64,000 nt of DNA from HXMU1420-13 sp965601825 (GTDB taxonomy: Bacteria > Bacteroidota > Rhodothermia > Balneolales > Balneolaceae): positions 1,922,001 through 1,986,000 of the forward strand of contig OZ271839.1 in assembly GCA_965601825.1 (NCBI GenBank). The letters are read 5' to 3'. Each line of letters starts with the position of its first letter. The stretch's first letter is position 1. This document shows positions 26,566-34,636 of the stretch, piece after piece. The notes beneath the pieces were generated by a model. It was not told the origin of the DNA and made no database searches. It worked only from the letters and a program-made list of their open reading frames with translations. Made by a program: the position numbers and the translations under genes.

Positions 26566-26652
26566 GAGTTTGAATAATTAATAATGTTTATGCATCAATG
26601 TTAAAACATTAAATTAACACAGGTATCACAAAACCATAACTTTTTAAAACAA

Positions 26653-26679
26653 AAAAACCCGGGACTTGCTCGGGTTTTT
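26653..26679 (-). terminator. Terminator of hisI
   Basis: A 9-bp stem, AAAAACCCG and CGGGTTTTT, with a 9-base loop just beyond the hisI stop. On the minus strand the 3' arm runs into a long T-run, as expected for intrinsic termination. Confidence 0.8.
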
Positions 26680-26684
26680 ATCAT

Positions 26685-27167
26685 TTATAATTTAGTTGGA
26701 TTGGGAGCATCCCCATACACATCTTTTGGGTCGAAGACTTTTTCAGTCTCTTCATAGTGAAGTTCACCCTCTTTATCGAAGAATTCATCACCTGTTGGTA
26801 CACTGCGATAGAAACAAGATCGGTAGCCAACGTGGCAACTTGCTCCATTACCTTGAACTTCAACACGAAGCCATACACAATCCTGATCGTCATCAATGCG
26901 GAACTCTTTCACAATTTGAGTAAGACCAGAAGTAGCTCCTTTATGCCAAAGAACTTCGCGACTACGACTATAATATACAGCCTCACCAAGCTCGATGGTT
27001 TTTTTTAGCGCTTCTTCGTTCATGTAGCCATGCATTAATAACTCCCCTGATGTGAAATCGGTGGTTACAACCGGAATAAGACCGTGTTCATCGAATTTAG
27101 GTGCTAAATCGTAGCCTTCTTCTACTTGTTCAACTGTGATTCTCTTTTTGAATGTAACTTCGCTCAT
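26685..27167 (-). CDS. hisI: Phosphoribosyl-AMP cyclohydrolase HisI
   Basis: A 160-residue enzyme catalysing the third step of histidine synthesis. The signature VWLRVEVQGNGASCHVGYRSCFYR holds zinc-binding cysteines, the DDDQDCVW segment holds the Mg-binding aspartates, and VTTDFTSGELLMHGYMNEEAL with YYSRSREVLWHKG is typical. It is longer than the ~110-130 of stand-alone enzymes through a C-terminal tail, but carries no HisE pyrophosphohydrolase domain, unlike most Bacteroidota HisIE fusions. No other his gene is nearby. The tail residues are acidic and of unknown role. Confidence 0.92.
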   Translation of the reverse strand: MSEVTFKKRITVEQVEEGYDLAPKFDEHGLIPVVTTDFTSGELLMHGYMNEEALKKTIELGEAVYYSRSREVLWHKGATSGLTQIVKEFRIDDDQDCVWLRVEVQGNGASCHVGYRSCFYRSVPTGDEFFDKEGELHYEETEKVFDPKDVYGDAPNPTKL

Positions 27168-27177
27168 TATTTCTATT

Positions 27178-27236
27178 GGGGCATCCTGAGGAATACCGAA
27201 GGATCGGCGATGCTTCGCTCTCGCTCAGTATGACTT
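27178..27236. repeat. REP-like element between hisI and yidD
   Basis: A GC-richer imperfect palindrome: GCATCCTGAG (27181-27190) and CTCAGTATGAC (27225-27235) form the outer arms, CCGAAGGATCG and GATGCTTCGCTC the inner parts. It resembles the CATCCTGAG...GAAGGATC type of dispersed intergenic element known from many bacterial genomes. It differs from the element at 26018. Confidence 0.55.
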
Positions 27237-27243
27237 ATTTCAA

Positions 27244-27498
27244 TTAATCTTTCAATTTCTTTGGATTTTCAGGAACAGGATCATGACCGTGTCCACCCCA
27301 AGGGTGACAACGACCAATTCGCTTAATCCCTAACAAAAATCCTTTTATAACTCCCCATTCATTCACAGCCTCAATCATATATTGTGAACAGGTTGGAGAA
27401 TACCTGCATGATTTACCTAAATAAGGTGAAATCGCTCCTTGATAAAATCGAACTAAACCAACAATAATTCCTCGTCCAATTTTACTGAAGATTTCCAT
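27244..27498 (-). CDS. yidD: YidD, membrane protein insertion efficiency factor
   Basis: An 84-residue protein with the family signature RFYQGAISPYLGKSCRYSPTCSQYM, including its conserved cysteines, and the HPWGGHGHDPVP end. YidD assists YidC-dependent insertion of inner-membrane proteins and lies at the cytoplasmic face via an amphipathic N-terminal helix. Here it is not beside rnpA/yidC but follows cysS with start and stop overlapping. Confidence 0.95.
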   Translation of the reverse strand: MEIFSKIGRGIIVGLVRFYQGAISPYLGKSCRYSPTCSQYMIEAVNEWGVIKGFLLGIKRIGRCHPWGGHGHDPVPENPKKLKD

Positions 27499-28949
27499 TA
27501 GTCCAACTCGTAGGTAGTTCCGTCTTTTCCATCTTTCAACTGAACACCAATCGCCTTTAGATCATCACGAATCTTATCTGATAAGGCAAAATCTTTGTTG
27601 GTTCGGGCATCTTTTCTTATATCAATTAGCAATTCAACTAATCCACCTGTTAGATCAGAATTACCACCTTCATTAGTTGGCCATATTCCAATCACACCAT
27701 CTGCAAATGTTTTGAATAAGTCTTTTAACTCATCCAGATTAGAAGGTGTATTCCCTGATGAAATTTGCTTTCTGATTTCTTTTCCATGTTCAAACAAAAC
27801 CGCGATACCCTGTGCAGAATTGAAGTCATCGTTCATAACAGCTTCAAAGTCTGATCTAAACTTATCAATTGGATAAACAGAACCATTTCCTGAACTTGCT
27901 TTCTCGATGGTGTTAATCATGGAATGCAGATTCTTTAAGCCGGTTTCTGCAGCTTCAAGTGCATCTTCGGAAAAGTCAGTAGTACTTCTATAATGACTTT
28001 GAAGTAAGAAAAATCGTATTACTTCAGGGCTCCAGGCTCTGGTCAATAATTTATGATCGCCGGTAAAAAACTCATTTAAATTGATTGCATTTCCAAGTGA
28101 TTTACCCATTTTTTGGCCTTCTAGAGTCACCATGTTGTTATGCATCCAATACTTAACAAAGGTTTTATCATTGCAGCATTCTGATTGAGCAATCTCACAT
28201 TCATGATGCGGAAATTGATTTTCCAGTCCACCACCATGAATATCAAAAGTCTCCCCAAGATATTTAGTACTCATCGCTGAACACTCAATATGCCATCCTG
28301 GATAACCGGTGCTCCATGGAGATTCCCACTTCATAAGATGTGATTCATCTGCTTTTTTCCAGAGTGCAAAATCGGCTGGATTTTTCTTATCTGAGGCAAT
28401 ATCAACTCGCGTACCCGATTCAGCTTCATCCAAAGTACGACCGCTTAATTTTCCGTAGTTCGGATCGGATTGAACATCGAAATAAACATTTCCTTCTACT
28501 TCGTATGCGTGATTTTTCTCAATGAGCGTCTTTATCATCGCAATTTGTTCAGGTATATGACCGGTTGCTCGTGGTGTAATATCTGGTCTAAGCACATTCA
28601 GCTTATCCATATCACGGAAGTAAGTGTAAGTGTACTTCTCCGCAATTTGCATTGGATCAACTTGTTCAATGCGTGCTTTCTTGGCTAATTTATCTTCGCC
28701 TTCATCACCATCGCCGACTAAATGACCCACATCTGTAATATTCTGAACATATTTCACTTTGTAGTCTAGATATCTCAAATAGCGAAGTACCAAGTCAAAA
28801 GATACATAGCTTTTTGCATGCCCTAAATGAGCATCACCATAAACTGTTGGCCCACATACATACATTCCCACATATGGTGGGTTTAGTGGTTCAAATAGTT
28901 CTTTTTTTCTTGATAGTGTATTGTAGACTTGGAGTGATTTTTCTGCCAA
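27498..28949 (-). CDS. cysS: Cysteinyl-tRNA synthetase
   Basis: A class I aminoacyl-tRNA synthetase of 483 residues. The HIGH-type motif is GDAHLGHAK (near 36-44), preceded by the zinc cysteine in YVCGPTVYGDAHLG, further zinc ligands lie in WHIECSAMS and FPHHECEIAQSE, and the KMSKS-type loop is KMGKSLGN. The anticodon-recognition domain and C-terminal DALR-type helices follow. It charges tRNA-Cys. It lies between folE (6-base gap upstream) and yidD in a leftward run. Confidence 0.96.
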   Translation of the reverse strand: MAEKSLQVYNTLSRKKELFEPLNPPYVGMYVCGPTVYGDAHLGHAKSYVSFDLVLRYLRYLDYKVKYVQNITDVGHLVGDGDEGEDKLAKKARIEQVDPMQIAEKYTYTYFRDMDKLNVLRPDITPRATGHIPEQIAMIKTLIEKNHAYEVEGNVYFDVQSDPNYGKLSGRTLDEAESGTRVDIASDKKNPADFALWKKADESHLMKWESPWSTGYPGWHIECSAMSTKYLGETFDIHGGGLENQFPHHECEIAQSECCNDKTFVKYWMHNNMVTLEGQKMGKSLGNAINLNEFFTGDHKLLTRAWSPEVIRFFLLQSHYRSTTDFSEDALEAAETGLKNLHSMINTIEKASSGNGSVYPIDKFRSDFEAVMNDDFNSAQGIAVLFEHGKEIRKQISSGNTPSNLDELKDLFKTFADGVIGIWPTNEGGNSDLTGGLVELLIDIRKDARTNKDFALSDKIRDDLKAIGVQLKDGKDGTTYELD

Positions 28950-28955
28950 AATATT

Positions 28956-29642
28956 CTAGAACTCAGTATTTGTCTTGATGAAATCGATAAACTTTTGTTG
29001 AATATCATGCTGCTTAAAAGCACCACGAAATTCTGAAGTAATAGTACTGCTGCTTTGATCTTTAATTCCACGCATAGACACACATAGGTGTTTGCTATCT
29101 ATAAAAACTGCTACATCTTCAGTTTCCATTGCAGTTGAGAGTGCATCAGCAATTTGAAGTGTCAAACGTTCTTGTACCTGAGGTCGGCGAGAATAATAAT
29201 CAACTAAACGATTGATCTTTGAAAGACCAATAACCTTTCCTTTTGAGATATATGCGACGTGAGCTTTACCAATGAATGGAAGAAAATGGTGCTCGCAGAA
29301 TGATGTAACTTGGATATTCTTTTCGATTACCATATCACTGTAATCGTAGCCGTTACTAAAAGTGCGAGCTTCAGGTCGGTTTTTGGGGTCTAATCCTTGA
29401 AAAATTTCTTTTACATACATTTTCGCAACACGTTGAGGTGTTCCCCTCAAGCTATCATCGGTCAAATCAAGACCAAGTGTCTCCATGATTTTTGTAAAAT
29501 GCTCTTTAATAATTTCGATTTTCTCGTTATCAGATAAATCGAAAGCATCTTCTCTCAACGGAGTTAACTCAGATGTTCCGATATGGGCATCTCCGAGATC
29601 CTCTATTGATTCAATGTGTTCTAAATCTAGCTTATTATCCAA
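28956..29642 (-). CDS. folE: GTP cyclohydrolase I (first copy)
   Basis: A 228-residue enzyme making dihydroneopterin triphosphate from GTP for folate synthesis. The zinc ligands are present: C116 and H119 in SFCEHHFLPF and C187 in SKHLCVSMRG. SKINRLVDYYSRRPQVQERL is the conserved GTP-binding stretch. This copy is in a housekeeping cluster with cysS and yidD; a second, separately controlled copy lies at 58696 next to a Fur-family regulator. Confidence 0.95.
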   Translation of the reverse strand: MDNKLDLEHIESIEDLGDAHIGTSELTPLREDAFDLSDNEKIEIIKEHFTKIMETLGLDLTDDSLRGTPQRVAKMYVKEIFQGLDPKNRPEARTFSNGYDYSDMVIEKNIQVTSFCEHHFLPFIGKAHVAYISKGKVIGLSKINRLVDYYSRRPQVQERLTLQIADALSTAMETEDVAVFIDSKHLCVSMRGIKDQSSSTITSEFRGAFKQHDIQQKFIDFIKTNTEF

Positions 29643-29823
29643 GTTTGCGGAGTATTTAGTGTTGCCGAATGCGTTGTTACATAGGCGATTAAACAGAATT
29701 CAAAAAATAAGAGTTCTTAACTAGAATTGCATTAGTTTTAGCCAATAGGGCTGATCAATAGTTATTGATATTGAATAATGAAGCTTCAATATTTTAACAC
29801 CCGAAACTAAATAATTGTAGTCG

Positions 29824-30138
29824 ATGATTAATCACGTTGTAATGTGGAAGCTTAAGGATGAGGCCGTGGGTAAATCCAAAGCAGAAAACGCAAATCTTAT
29901 GAAAGAGAAGTTAGAATCCATGCCACCTTTAATTGAGGAGCTCGAATCTGTAGAAGTTGGGATTCATATGTTTGAAGGTGGAGGAGATCCAATTTGCGAT
30001 GTTGTTTTAATTGCAAAATGTGAAAACGAAGAAAGTCTTCATGCTTATGCCGCACATCCTGAACACAAAAAAGTGGTTGAGTTCATCTTAAAAGTGGTGA
30101 AAGAACGCCGGGTTGTAGATTTCGTCAGTGAACAGTGA
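29824..30138 (+). CDS. Dabb (stress-response A/B barrel) domain protein
   Basis: A 104-residue ferredoxin-like protein starting INHVVMWKLKDEA, the standard opening of the Dabb family, with a DVVLIAKCENEESLHAYAAHPEHKKVVEF centre that includes the conserved HPEHKK. Family members form dimeric barrels and vary from plant stress proteins to small enzymes; the function here is unknown. The stop codon lies inside a tandem heptamer repeat. The 180-base gap to divergent folE must hold its promoter and has a TCAATA-GT-TATTGA palindrome at 29755-29768. Confidence 0.85.
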   Translation: MINHVVMWKLKDEAVGKSKAENANLMKEKLESMPPLIEELESVEVGIHMFEGGGDPICDVVLIAKCENEESLHAYAAHPEHKKVVEFILKVVKERRVVDFVSEQ

Positions 30139-30160
30139 ACAGTGAACAGTGAACAGTGAT
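30126..30160. repeat. Tandem heptamer repeat across a stop codon
   Basis: Four perfect CAGTGAA units and a fifth ending in T run from the last codons of the Dabb gene (its stop TGA at 30136-30138) into the gap. Further downstream (30196-30226) simple CGAATAA-like repeats occur. Slippage in the array could change the distance or the C-terminus of the Dabb protein. Confidence 0.85.
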
Positions 30161-30227
30161 CAGAGTTCAGTTATCAGTTTTCAGATATTTTTAAAACGAA
30201 TAACGAATAACCATTAACGAATAAGAA

Positions 30228-30509
30228 TTGACAATCAACGAAGAAGAGTACATAGAACTTCCAATCGATGGGATATTAGATCTCCATTTCTTTAAACCTA
30301 ATGAGGTGAAAAATTTAGTTCCGGATTACATCGAGGCTTGTCTGGAAAAAGAAATATTCTCACTTAGAATTATTCATGGGAAAGGGAAGGGTGTACTAAG
30401 AAGAACCGTTCATTCAATCCTAGAGAAAAATGAAAATGTTGAATCCTTTAGAATGGCAGATGATCGAAGTAGCTGGGGCGCAACATTAGTTGAATTAAAG
30501 AATAAATAA
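30228..30509 (+). CDS. Smr-domain protein
   Basis: A 93-residue protein consisting only of an Smr domain, starting with TTG. It contains GILDLHFFKPNEV (LDLH core motif, with F instead of the usual G after H), IIHGKGKGVLRRTV (HGKG.G.LR motif) and a final GATLVEL strand. Smr domains have nicking nuclease or RNase activity and are normally the C-terminal part of MutS2. Here the domain is a separate gene whose stop codon touches the GTG start of a MutS-like ATPase, so the two presumably work together. Confidence 0.88.
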   Translation: MTINEEEYIELPIDGILDLHFFKPNEVKNLVPDYIEACLEKEIFSLRIIHGKGKGVLRRTVHSILEKNENVESFRMADDRSSWGATLVELKNK

Positions 30510-32336
30510 GTGAAATCAAGTAAGCTAAAAGAATTACTTAGTCGACATATTGAGCGGATTCAGAGAAGAATTACAAGAATTGAAAAGCTAGAAAGCCAAC
30601 TCTCAAAATTTAGGTTGCTTTATTTCGTAAGTGGCTTAATTCTGCTCTATTTGATTGCTACATTCGCAAGTGATGTCGTATTCACAGTTGCTCTATTTGG
30701 ATCAATTATTGGTTTTTTAGTATTGATTGATCGTCACAATAAAGTGGATCGTTCTTTGAAAGCTTTTCAGTTCTTGAAGCAGGTAAAAGAAGATCATCTG
30801 GCAAGAATCGATCTTGAATGGAAAAGAATTGAATACAAGGCCATTGAGTTTGAGGATAAAGATCATCCATTTGCGAATGATCTTGATATACTAGGTAAGC
30901 ATTCCTTGTTTCATCTATTGGATACATCAATCTATGATGATAGTTCAAAACTACTAATCGAATGGTTGTTGACTTCCCAACCCAATAAACAAGAAGTCTT
31001 ACATCGACAAAATCAAATAGCTGAGTTAATACCATTAGCTATTTTTAGGGATAAGCTAAGAGTGATTGGATTGGTAACAAAAATTAGAAAAACGATTAGC
31101 AGCTGGACTATCGATGATATGTTGTTTTTTCTAAGATTACCTAAAAAGGAAAACATCAGAATACCTCTAATTGTATTATCAATTCTTTCAATTCTAAATA
31201 TCACATTCTTCACTTTTTTAATGATAGGAAGCATAAATGCCTTACCTCTAACAATAAGCCTGGTCTCTTATTTATTGGTCTTCAAGTTTAATGACCAGAA
31301 AGTGAAGGGTTTATTCGATGCTGCCTTTCAGATTGAACAAATATTAGAACAGTTTGAATCAATATTATCACATGTTGAGAGATTTAAACCAAAGAAAGGA
31401 AGTGAATTAGAGAAACTATTTCTATGCTATCAAGATGAGGAAGTAAAGCCATCTTTCTTGATTAAAAAAGCTCAGAAAATGATGAGCCGTGCATCTATGC
31501 AAGCTAATAAACTGTGGCAAGGAGTTGTGAATCTTGTGGTGCCGTGGGATTATTATTATGCATTAAGAATGGAAGCTTTGAAGGAAGAATTGGAGCCAAA
31601 ACTTACTATTTGGATGAAAACTTTCTATGAGATTGAGGCACTTAACTCTTTGGCTAACTTTGCTATGCTAAACCCTGAGTTTAGTGTTCCAACTTTCGAT
31701 GAAAATGGAAAGAAAGAATTCTCTGCAATTAAGTTAGGACATCCTCTAATACCCGAGAATCAGCGAATTTGTAATGATTTTGAAATTGAAAAAGGGAAAG
31801 ATCTATTCCTTGTAACTGGATCGAATATGGCAGGTAAAAGTACCTTTCTAAGAACTGTTGGTGTCAATTTAGTACTTGCATATACTGGTGCACCGGTTTG
31901 TGCGCAATTTTTAAACACTAAGTTCTATCGCGTTTTCACAAGTATTAATGTAGTTGATTCCCTTGATGCTGGATTCTCTCACTTTTATGCTGAAGTAAAG
32001 CGATTGAGATTTTTATTGGATGAGTTATCAAATGAGAATGAGTTTCCTTTGTTCTTTTTTGTGGACGAGATTTATAGAGGCACAAACAATAAAGAGAGAT
32101 TCATTGGAAGTGCTGCATTTTTGAAAGAAGTGGCTGGTAAAAAAGGGATCGGATTGGTCTCGTCTCATGATTTAGAGCTTGCATCACTAGAACAAGAGAT
32201 ATCTGAGCTTGTAAATATTCATTTTGTTGAATCCATTAAAGATGGCAAGATGCATTTTGAATACAAACTAAATGCCGGACCTTGCCCAAGTACAAATGCT
32301 GTTCAAATCATGAAAATGGAAGGATTACCCACGTAA
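30510..32336 (+). CDS. Membrane-anchored MutS-family ATPase
   Basis: A 608-residue protein starting with GTG immediately after the Smr stop. The C-terminal MutS ATPase domain is intact: Walker A GSNMAGKST (437-445), the VDSLDAGFSHFYAEVKRL segment (482-499), Walker B FFFVDE (515-520) with RGTN, and a SSHD switch (551-554). Unlike MutS1 and MutS2 it has four predicted membrane helices, two near the N-terminus (35-52, 56-73) and two in the middle (218-240, 243-259); mismatch-recognition domains are absent. Such proteins occur in Bacteroidota as MutS-related; their role, and whether they act on DNA at the membrane, is unknown. Confidence 0.85.
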   Translation: MKSSKLKELLSRHIERIQRRITRIEKLESQLSKFRLLYFVSGLILLYLIATFASDVVFTVALFGSIIGFLVLIDRHNKVDRSLKAFQFLKQVKEDHLARIDLEWKRIEYKAIEFEDKDHPFANDLDILGKHSLFHLLDTSIYDDSSKLLIEWLLTSQPNKQEVLHRQNQIAELIPLAIFRDKLRVIGLVTKIRKTISSWTIDDMLFFLRLPKKENIRIPLIVLSILSILNITFFTFLMIGSINALPLTISLVSYLLVFKFNDQKVKGLFDAAFQIEQILEQFESILSHVERFKPKKGSELEKLFLCYQDEEVKPSFLIKKAQKMMSRASMQANKLWQGVVNLVVPWDYYYALRMEALKEELEPKLTIWMKTFYEIEALNSLANFAMLNPEFSVPTFDENGKKEFSAIKLGHPLIPENQRICNDFEIEKGKDLFLVTGSNMAGKSTFLRTVGVNLVLAYTGAPVCAQFLNTKFYRVFTSINVVDSLDAGFSHFYAEVKRLRFLLDELSNENEFPLFFFVDEIYRGTNNKERFIGSAAFLKEVAGKKGIGLVSSHDLELASLEQEISELVNIHFVESIKDGKMHFEYKLNAGPCPSTNAVQIMKMEGLPT

Positions 32337-32359
32337 CATCTAGATTGATCTCTAATATT

Positions 32360-33178
32360 TTATAGCTCAAAGACTCTTATATAATCAATCTCAAAAGTTG
32401 CCGGAAAGTTAGCATCATCTACATCAAACCCACCGAAAGTACCACCAATAGCCATATTTACTAAGAAGAAATGAGGTTTTGAAAAGGGCCAGTTTTCTTC
32501 AGTTGGATTTTCAGGACGGTCAATGGTTAAGGTTATGTTGGATGGATCATTTAGATAAAACTGCAATTGGTCTTCTTTCCAGATTAAACCGTAAATATTG
32601 AAATCTTCTTCAATATTATTTAGAGGTATATCGCCAGACTCAATCTGAGTTCCAATGGAATGATGATTAGTCTGACTATGAATAGTGGAGAAATAGGTAT
32701 TAGGATTCTTACTTACATATTCCATGATATCAATCTCACCAGAAAATGGCCATGATTCTCCATTTCGAATTCCATCACCCAACATCCAAATTGCAGGCCA
32801 CAGTCCGGGTCCTTTGTAATCAGGTACTTTTGCTCTAGCTTCAATTCTACCGTATTTGAAAGATTCAAAACTTAGCAATCTCGCAGAAGTGTAATCACCA
32901 ACTCCTTGTCCAGTTCCTACTTTTCGTGCTATTATCTTTAGTTTACCATCAGAAACAACAATGTTGTCGTTGCTATTTGTATAATTTTGAAGTTCTTGGT
33001 TCCCCCAGCCAGTAGCTCCAAGTTCCGGATACCATGTGCTATCATTTAAACTATTTCCATCAAATTCTTCCGACCAAATTAAACCTACAGGTGAATCTGG
33101 GCTATTATTTTTTGAGCTTGAATTGCAGCCTTTGATCAGAAAGCCTACAAGTAGTACAGGTAATAATATTCTTCTCAT
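32360..33178 (-). CDS. GH16 family endo-beta-glucanase (laminarinase/licheninase type) lipoprotein
   Basis: A secreted beta-glucanase of ~272 residues. The catalytic motif is GEIDIMEY, with the nucleophile and acid/base glutamates, preceded by the WPAIWMLGDG segment of laminarinases and followed by YGLIWKEDQLQFYLND. The ATG at 33178 is preferred to the one at 33232 because it opens a lipoprotein-like signal peptide with cysteine in IKGC. The enzyme should hydrolyse beta-1,3 or mixed-linkage glucans such as algal laminarin, fitting a marine heterotroph. No SusC/SusD pair is nearby. Confidence 0.88.
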   Translation of the reverse strand: MRRILLPVLLVGFLIKGCNSSSKNNSPDSPVGLIWSEEFDGNSLNDSTWYPELGATGWGNQELQNYTNSNDNIVVSDGKLKIIARKVGTGQGVGDYTSARLLSFESFKYGRIEARAKVPDYKGPGLWPAIWMLGDGIRNGESWPFSGEIDIMEYVSKNPNTYFSTIHSQTNHHSIGTQIESGDIPLNNIEEDFNIYGLIWKEDQLQFYLNDPSNITLTIDRPENPTEENWPFSKPHFFLVNMAIGGTFGGFDVDDANFPATFEIDYIRVFEL

Positions 33179-33266
33179 CGTGGTAAAATAATGGTTCCAA
33201 TCTAGAAATAGAGAGCGTAAAGAATACCTCAAGACTTGAAAAGTACCAAATGCGAAGTCTGATAAA

Positions 33267-34169
33267 TTAATCGAGTAAGAAGGTAAGAGGGTATTTAATT
33301 CTCATTGCCCAATACTGTTCCATATGATCGTGACCATCAAATTTCCTGGTAACCCAATTTTCATCTTGAACGAATCCCGCAGTTTCCATCATCCTATCCA
33401 CTTTCAGTTGATGTGGTTCATAATTTGCATCCAAACCTTCAGTGCCGAAATCGAAATAGATTTTATGCGTGGTTGAATTAGGTAGATTATTCTCAACATA
33501 TTTGATGAACTCTTCACCGATTTCTGGGACAATCCAATGCGTTGAAACACATCCGGCTGCACCAAAAACTTCAGGATATTCCATTATTGCATATAATGAA
33601 ATCAATCCACCCATACTCGAACCCATGATTGACGTGAATTCGGCTTCTGGTTTAGTTCGATATTCATTATCAATAAAGGGTTTCAGTTCTTCAACAATGA
33701 ACTTCAGGTAATCATCAGAAAAAATTGGTTTGCCTGAATTTCGAATTACATGATCCTGCACTTCAGGGCTATTCATGACTTCAGCAGGTTTTTGTGGCAT
33801 GTACTCGGGAAATCGGGTAATGCCACTGTTCCAAATGGCGACGACAATAGTTCCCTCAATTTCTCCATCACCAATTAAATCTGTGAGAGCTTCATCCACC
33901 ATCCAATCATTACCATTATAACTTGTTTCAGGATCGAATACGTTTTGACCATCATGCATGTATAAAACCTGATAAGTTTCGTTGGATTCTGAATATCCGG
34001 GGGGTAGCCAAACTTCTATATTTCGGTCATCAACATGCTCTGATGGAAAATCTTCATGCTCAATTACAGTGCCTGTAACCGCTAGCACAGGGTTCTTAAG
34101 TTCTGATGCATTTTCACTCATGCAACTAACCTGAATAAGTATCAGGACGATAAATGTGATTTTTTTCAT
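33267..34169 (-). CDS. Esterase D / enterochelin-esterase-like lipoprotein hydrolase
   Basis: An alpha/beta-hydrolase of ~300 residues of the esterase-D (Fes/Yiel) type. The nucleophile serine is in IMGSSMGGL, after a YLKFIVEELKPFIDNEYRT run typical of the family, and the catalytic histidine probably lies in KFDGHDHMEQYW. The start at 34169 (MKKITF) gives a lipoprotein signal ending QVSC; the upstream ATG at 34193 would spoil it. Such enzymes cleave siderophore esters, feruloyl esters or acetylated sugars. It lies 89 bases upstream of the GH16 gene in the same direction, so a role in carbohydrate deacylation is plausible. Confidence 0.8.
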   Translation of the reverse strand: MKKITFIVLILIQVSCMSENASELKNPVLAVTGTVIEHEDFPSEHVDDRNIEVWLPPGYSESNETYQVLYMHDGQNVFDPETSYNGNDWMVDEALTDLIGDGEIEGTIVVAIWNSGITRFPEYMPQKPAEVMNSPEVQDHVIRNSGKPIFSDDYLKFIVEELKPFIDNEYRTKPEAEFTSIMGSSMGGLISLYAIMEYPEVFGAAGCVSTHWIVPEIGEEFIKYVENNLPNSTTHKIYFDFGTEGLDANYEPHQLKVDRMMETAGFVQDENWVTRKFDGHDHMEQYWAMRIKYPLTFLLD

Positions 34170-34343
34170 TTCAATAGGCCAACGTATGGCCAAAAATGTG
34201 AATCATTTGTGATTTCTCAAATACTCTGAGTTGTTAAAATAATTCTCGACACTAAATACAAATTGTTAACAGCTTTTCTGGTTCATTTTTTATTTATTGA
34301 TTCAAATTATTCATAACTCTACATAGGGGTGCAACTATTTCAT

Positions 34344-34553
34344 ATGGAACAGGTTTTTTCAATTGTTCTGACAGTGATTGGGGTATACATGGCAATCGGT
34401 TTGATATTCGGTTTAATATTTATTGATACCGGCCTAAAAAAGGTTGATAAGAATGCACAAGAAGCCTCGCGATCATTTAGGCTTCTAATTCTCCCTGGAT
34501 TACTAATCTTTTGGCCGTTTTTTCTGAAAAAATGGATAGGAGTGAAGTCATGA
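34344..34553 (+). CDS. Small two-helix membrane protein
   Basis: A 69-residue protein (start at ATG 34344; a GTG at 34329 would add five residues). It has one N-terminal membrane helix (~5-27), a basic/polar loop with GLKKVDKNAQEASRSFR, and a second hydrophobic segment LLILPGLLIFWPFFL before a basic end. The stop overlaps the next start as ATGA, so it opens the Rieske operon. I do not recognise the family. Its size and place suggest a subunit or assembly factor of the membrane redox protein two genes on. Confidence 0.65.
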   Translation: MEQVFSIVLTVIGVYMAIGLIFGLIFIDTGLKKVDKNAQEASRSFRLLILPGLLIFWPFFLKKWIGVKS

Positions 34554-34636
34554 AAGCTTCTTTGAGGAAAACACATCTCGCACTTTGGTGTATTTTAAGT
34601 GTTATAACACTAACCATTTTAATATTTGCGGCCTGA
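34550..34636 (+). CDS. Single-helix microprotein (28 aa) in the Rieske operon
   Basis: A 28-codon frame linked on both sides by overlapping codons: its ATG overlaps the previous stop (ATGA), and its TGA overlaps the next ATG (TGATG). The product is a basic N-terminus (MKASLRKTHL) and one membrane helix (ALWCILSVITLTILIFAA) with a cysteine. The tight coupling on both sides is the main support, as nothing else explains the frame. It is probably a small subunit of the neighbouring membrane redox complex. Confidence 0.6.
   Translation: MKASLRKTHLALWCILSVITLTILIFAA

Noticed and set aside
30126..30226. CRISPR-like short repeats
   Set aside because: Units are 7 bases with no spacers; it is a simple tandem repeat.
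34585..34635. Upstream extension of the haem/Rieske protein
   Set aside because: It would overlap the 28-residue frame in another phase; ATG at 34636 in TGATG gives a better start with the usual coupling.
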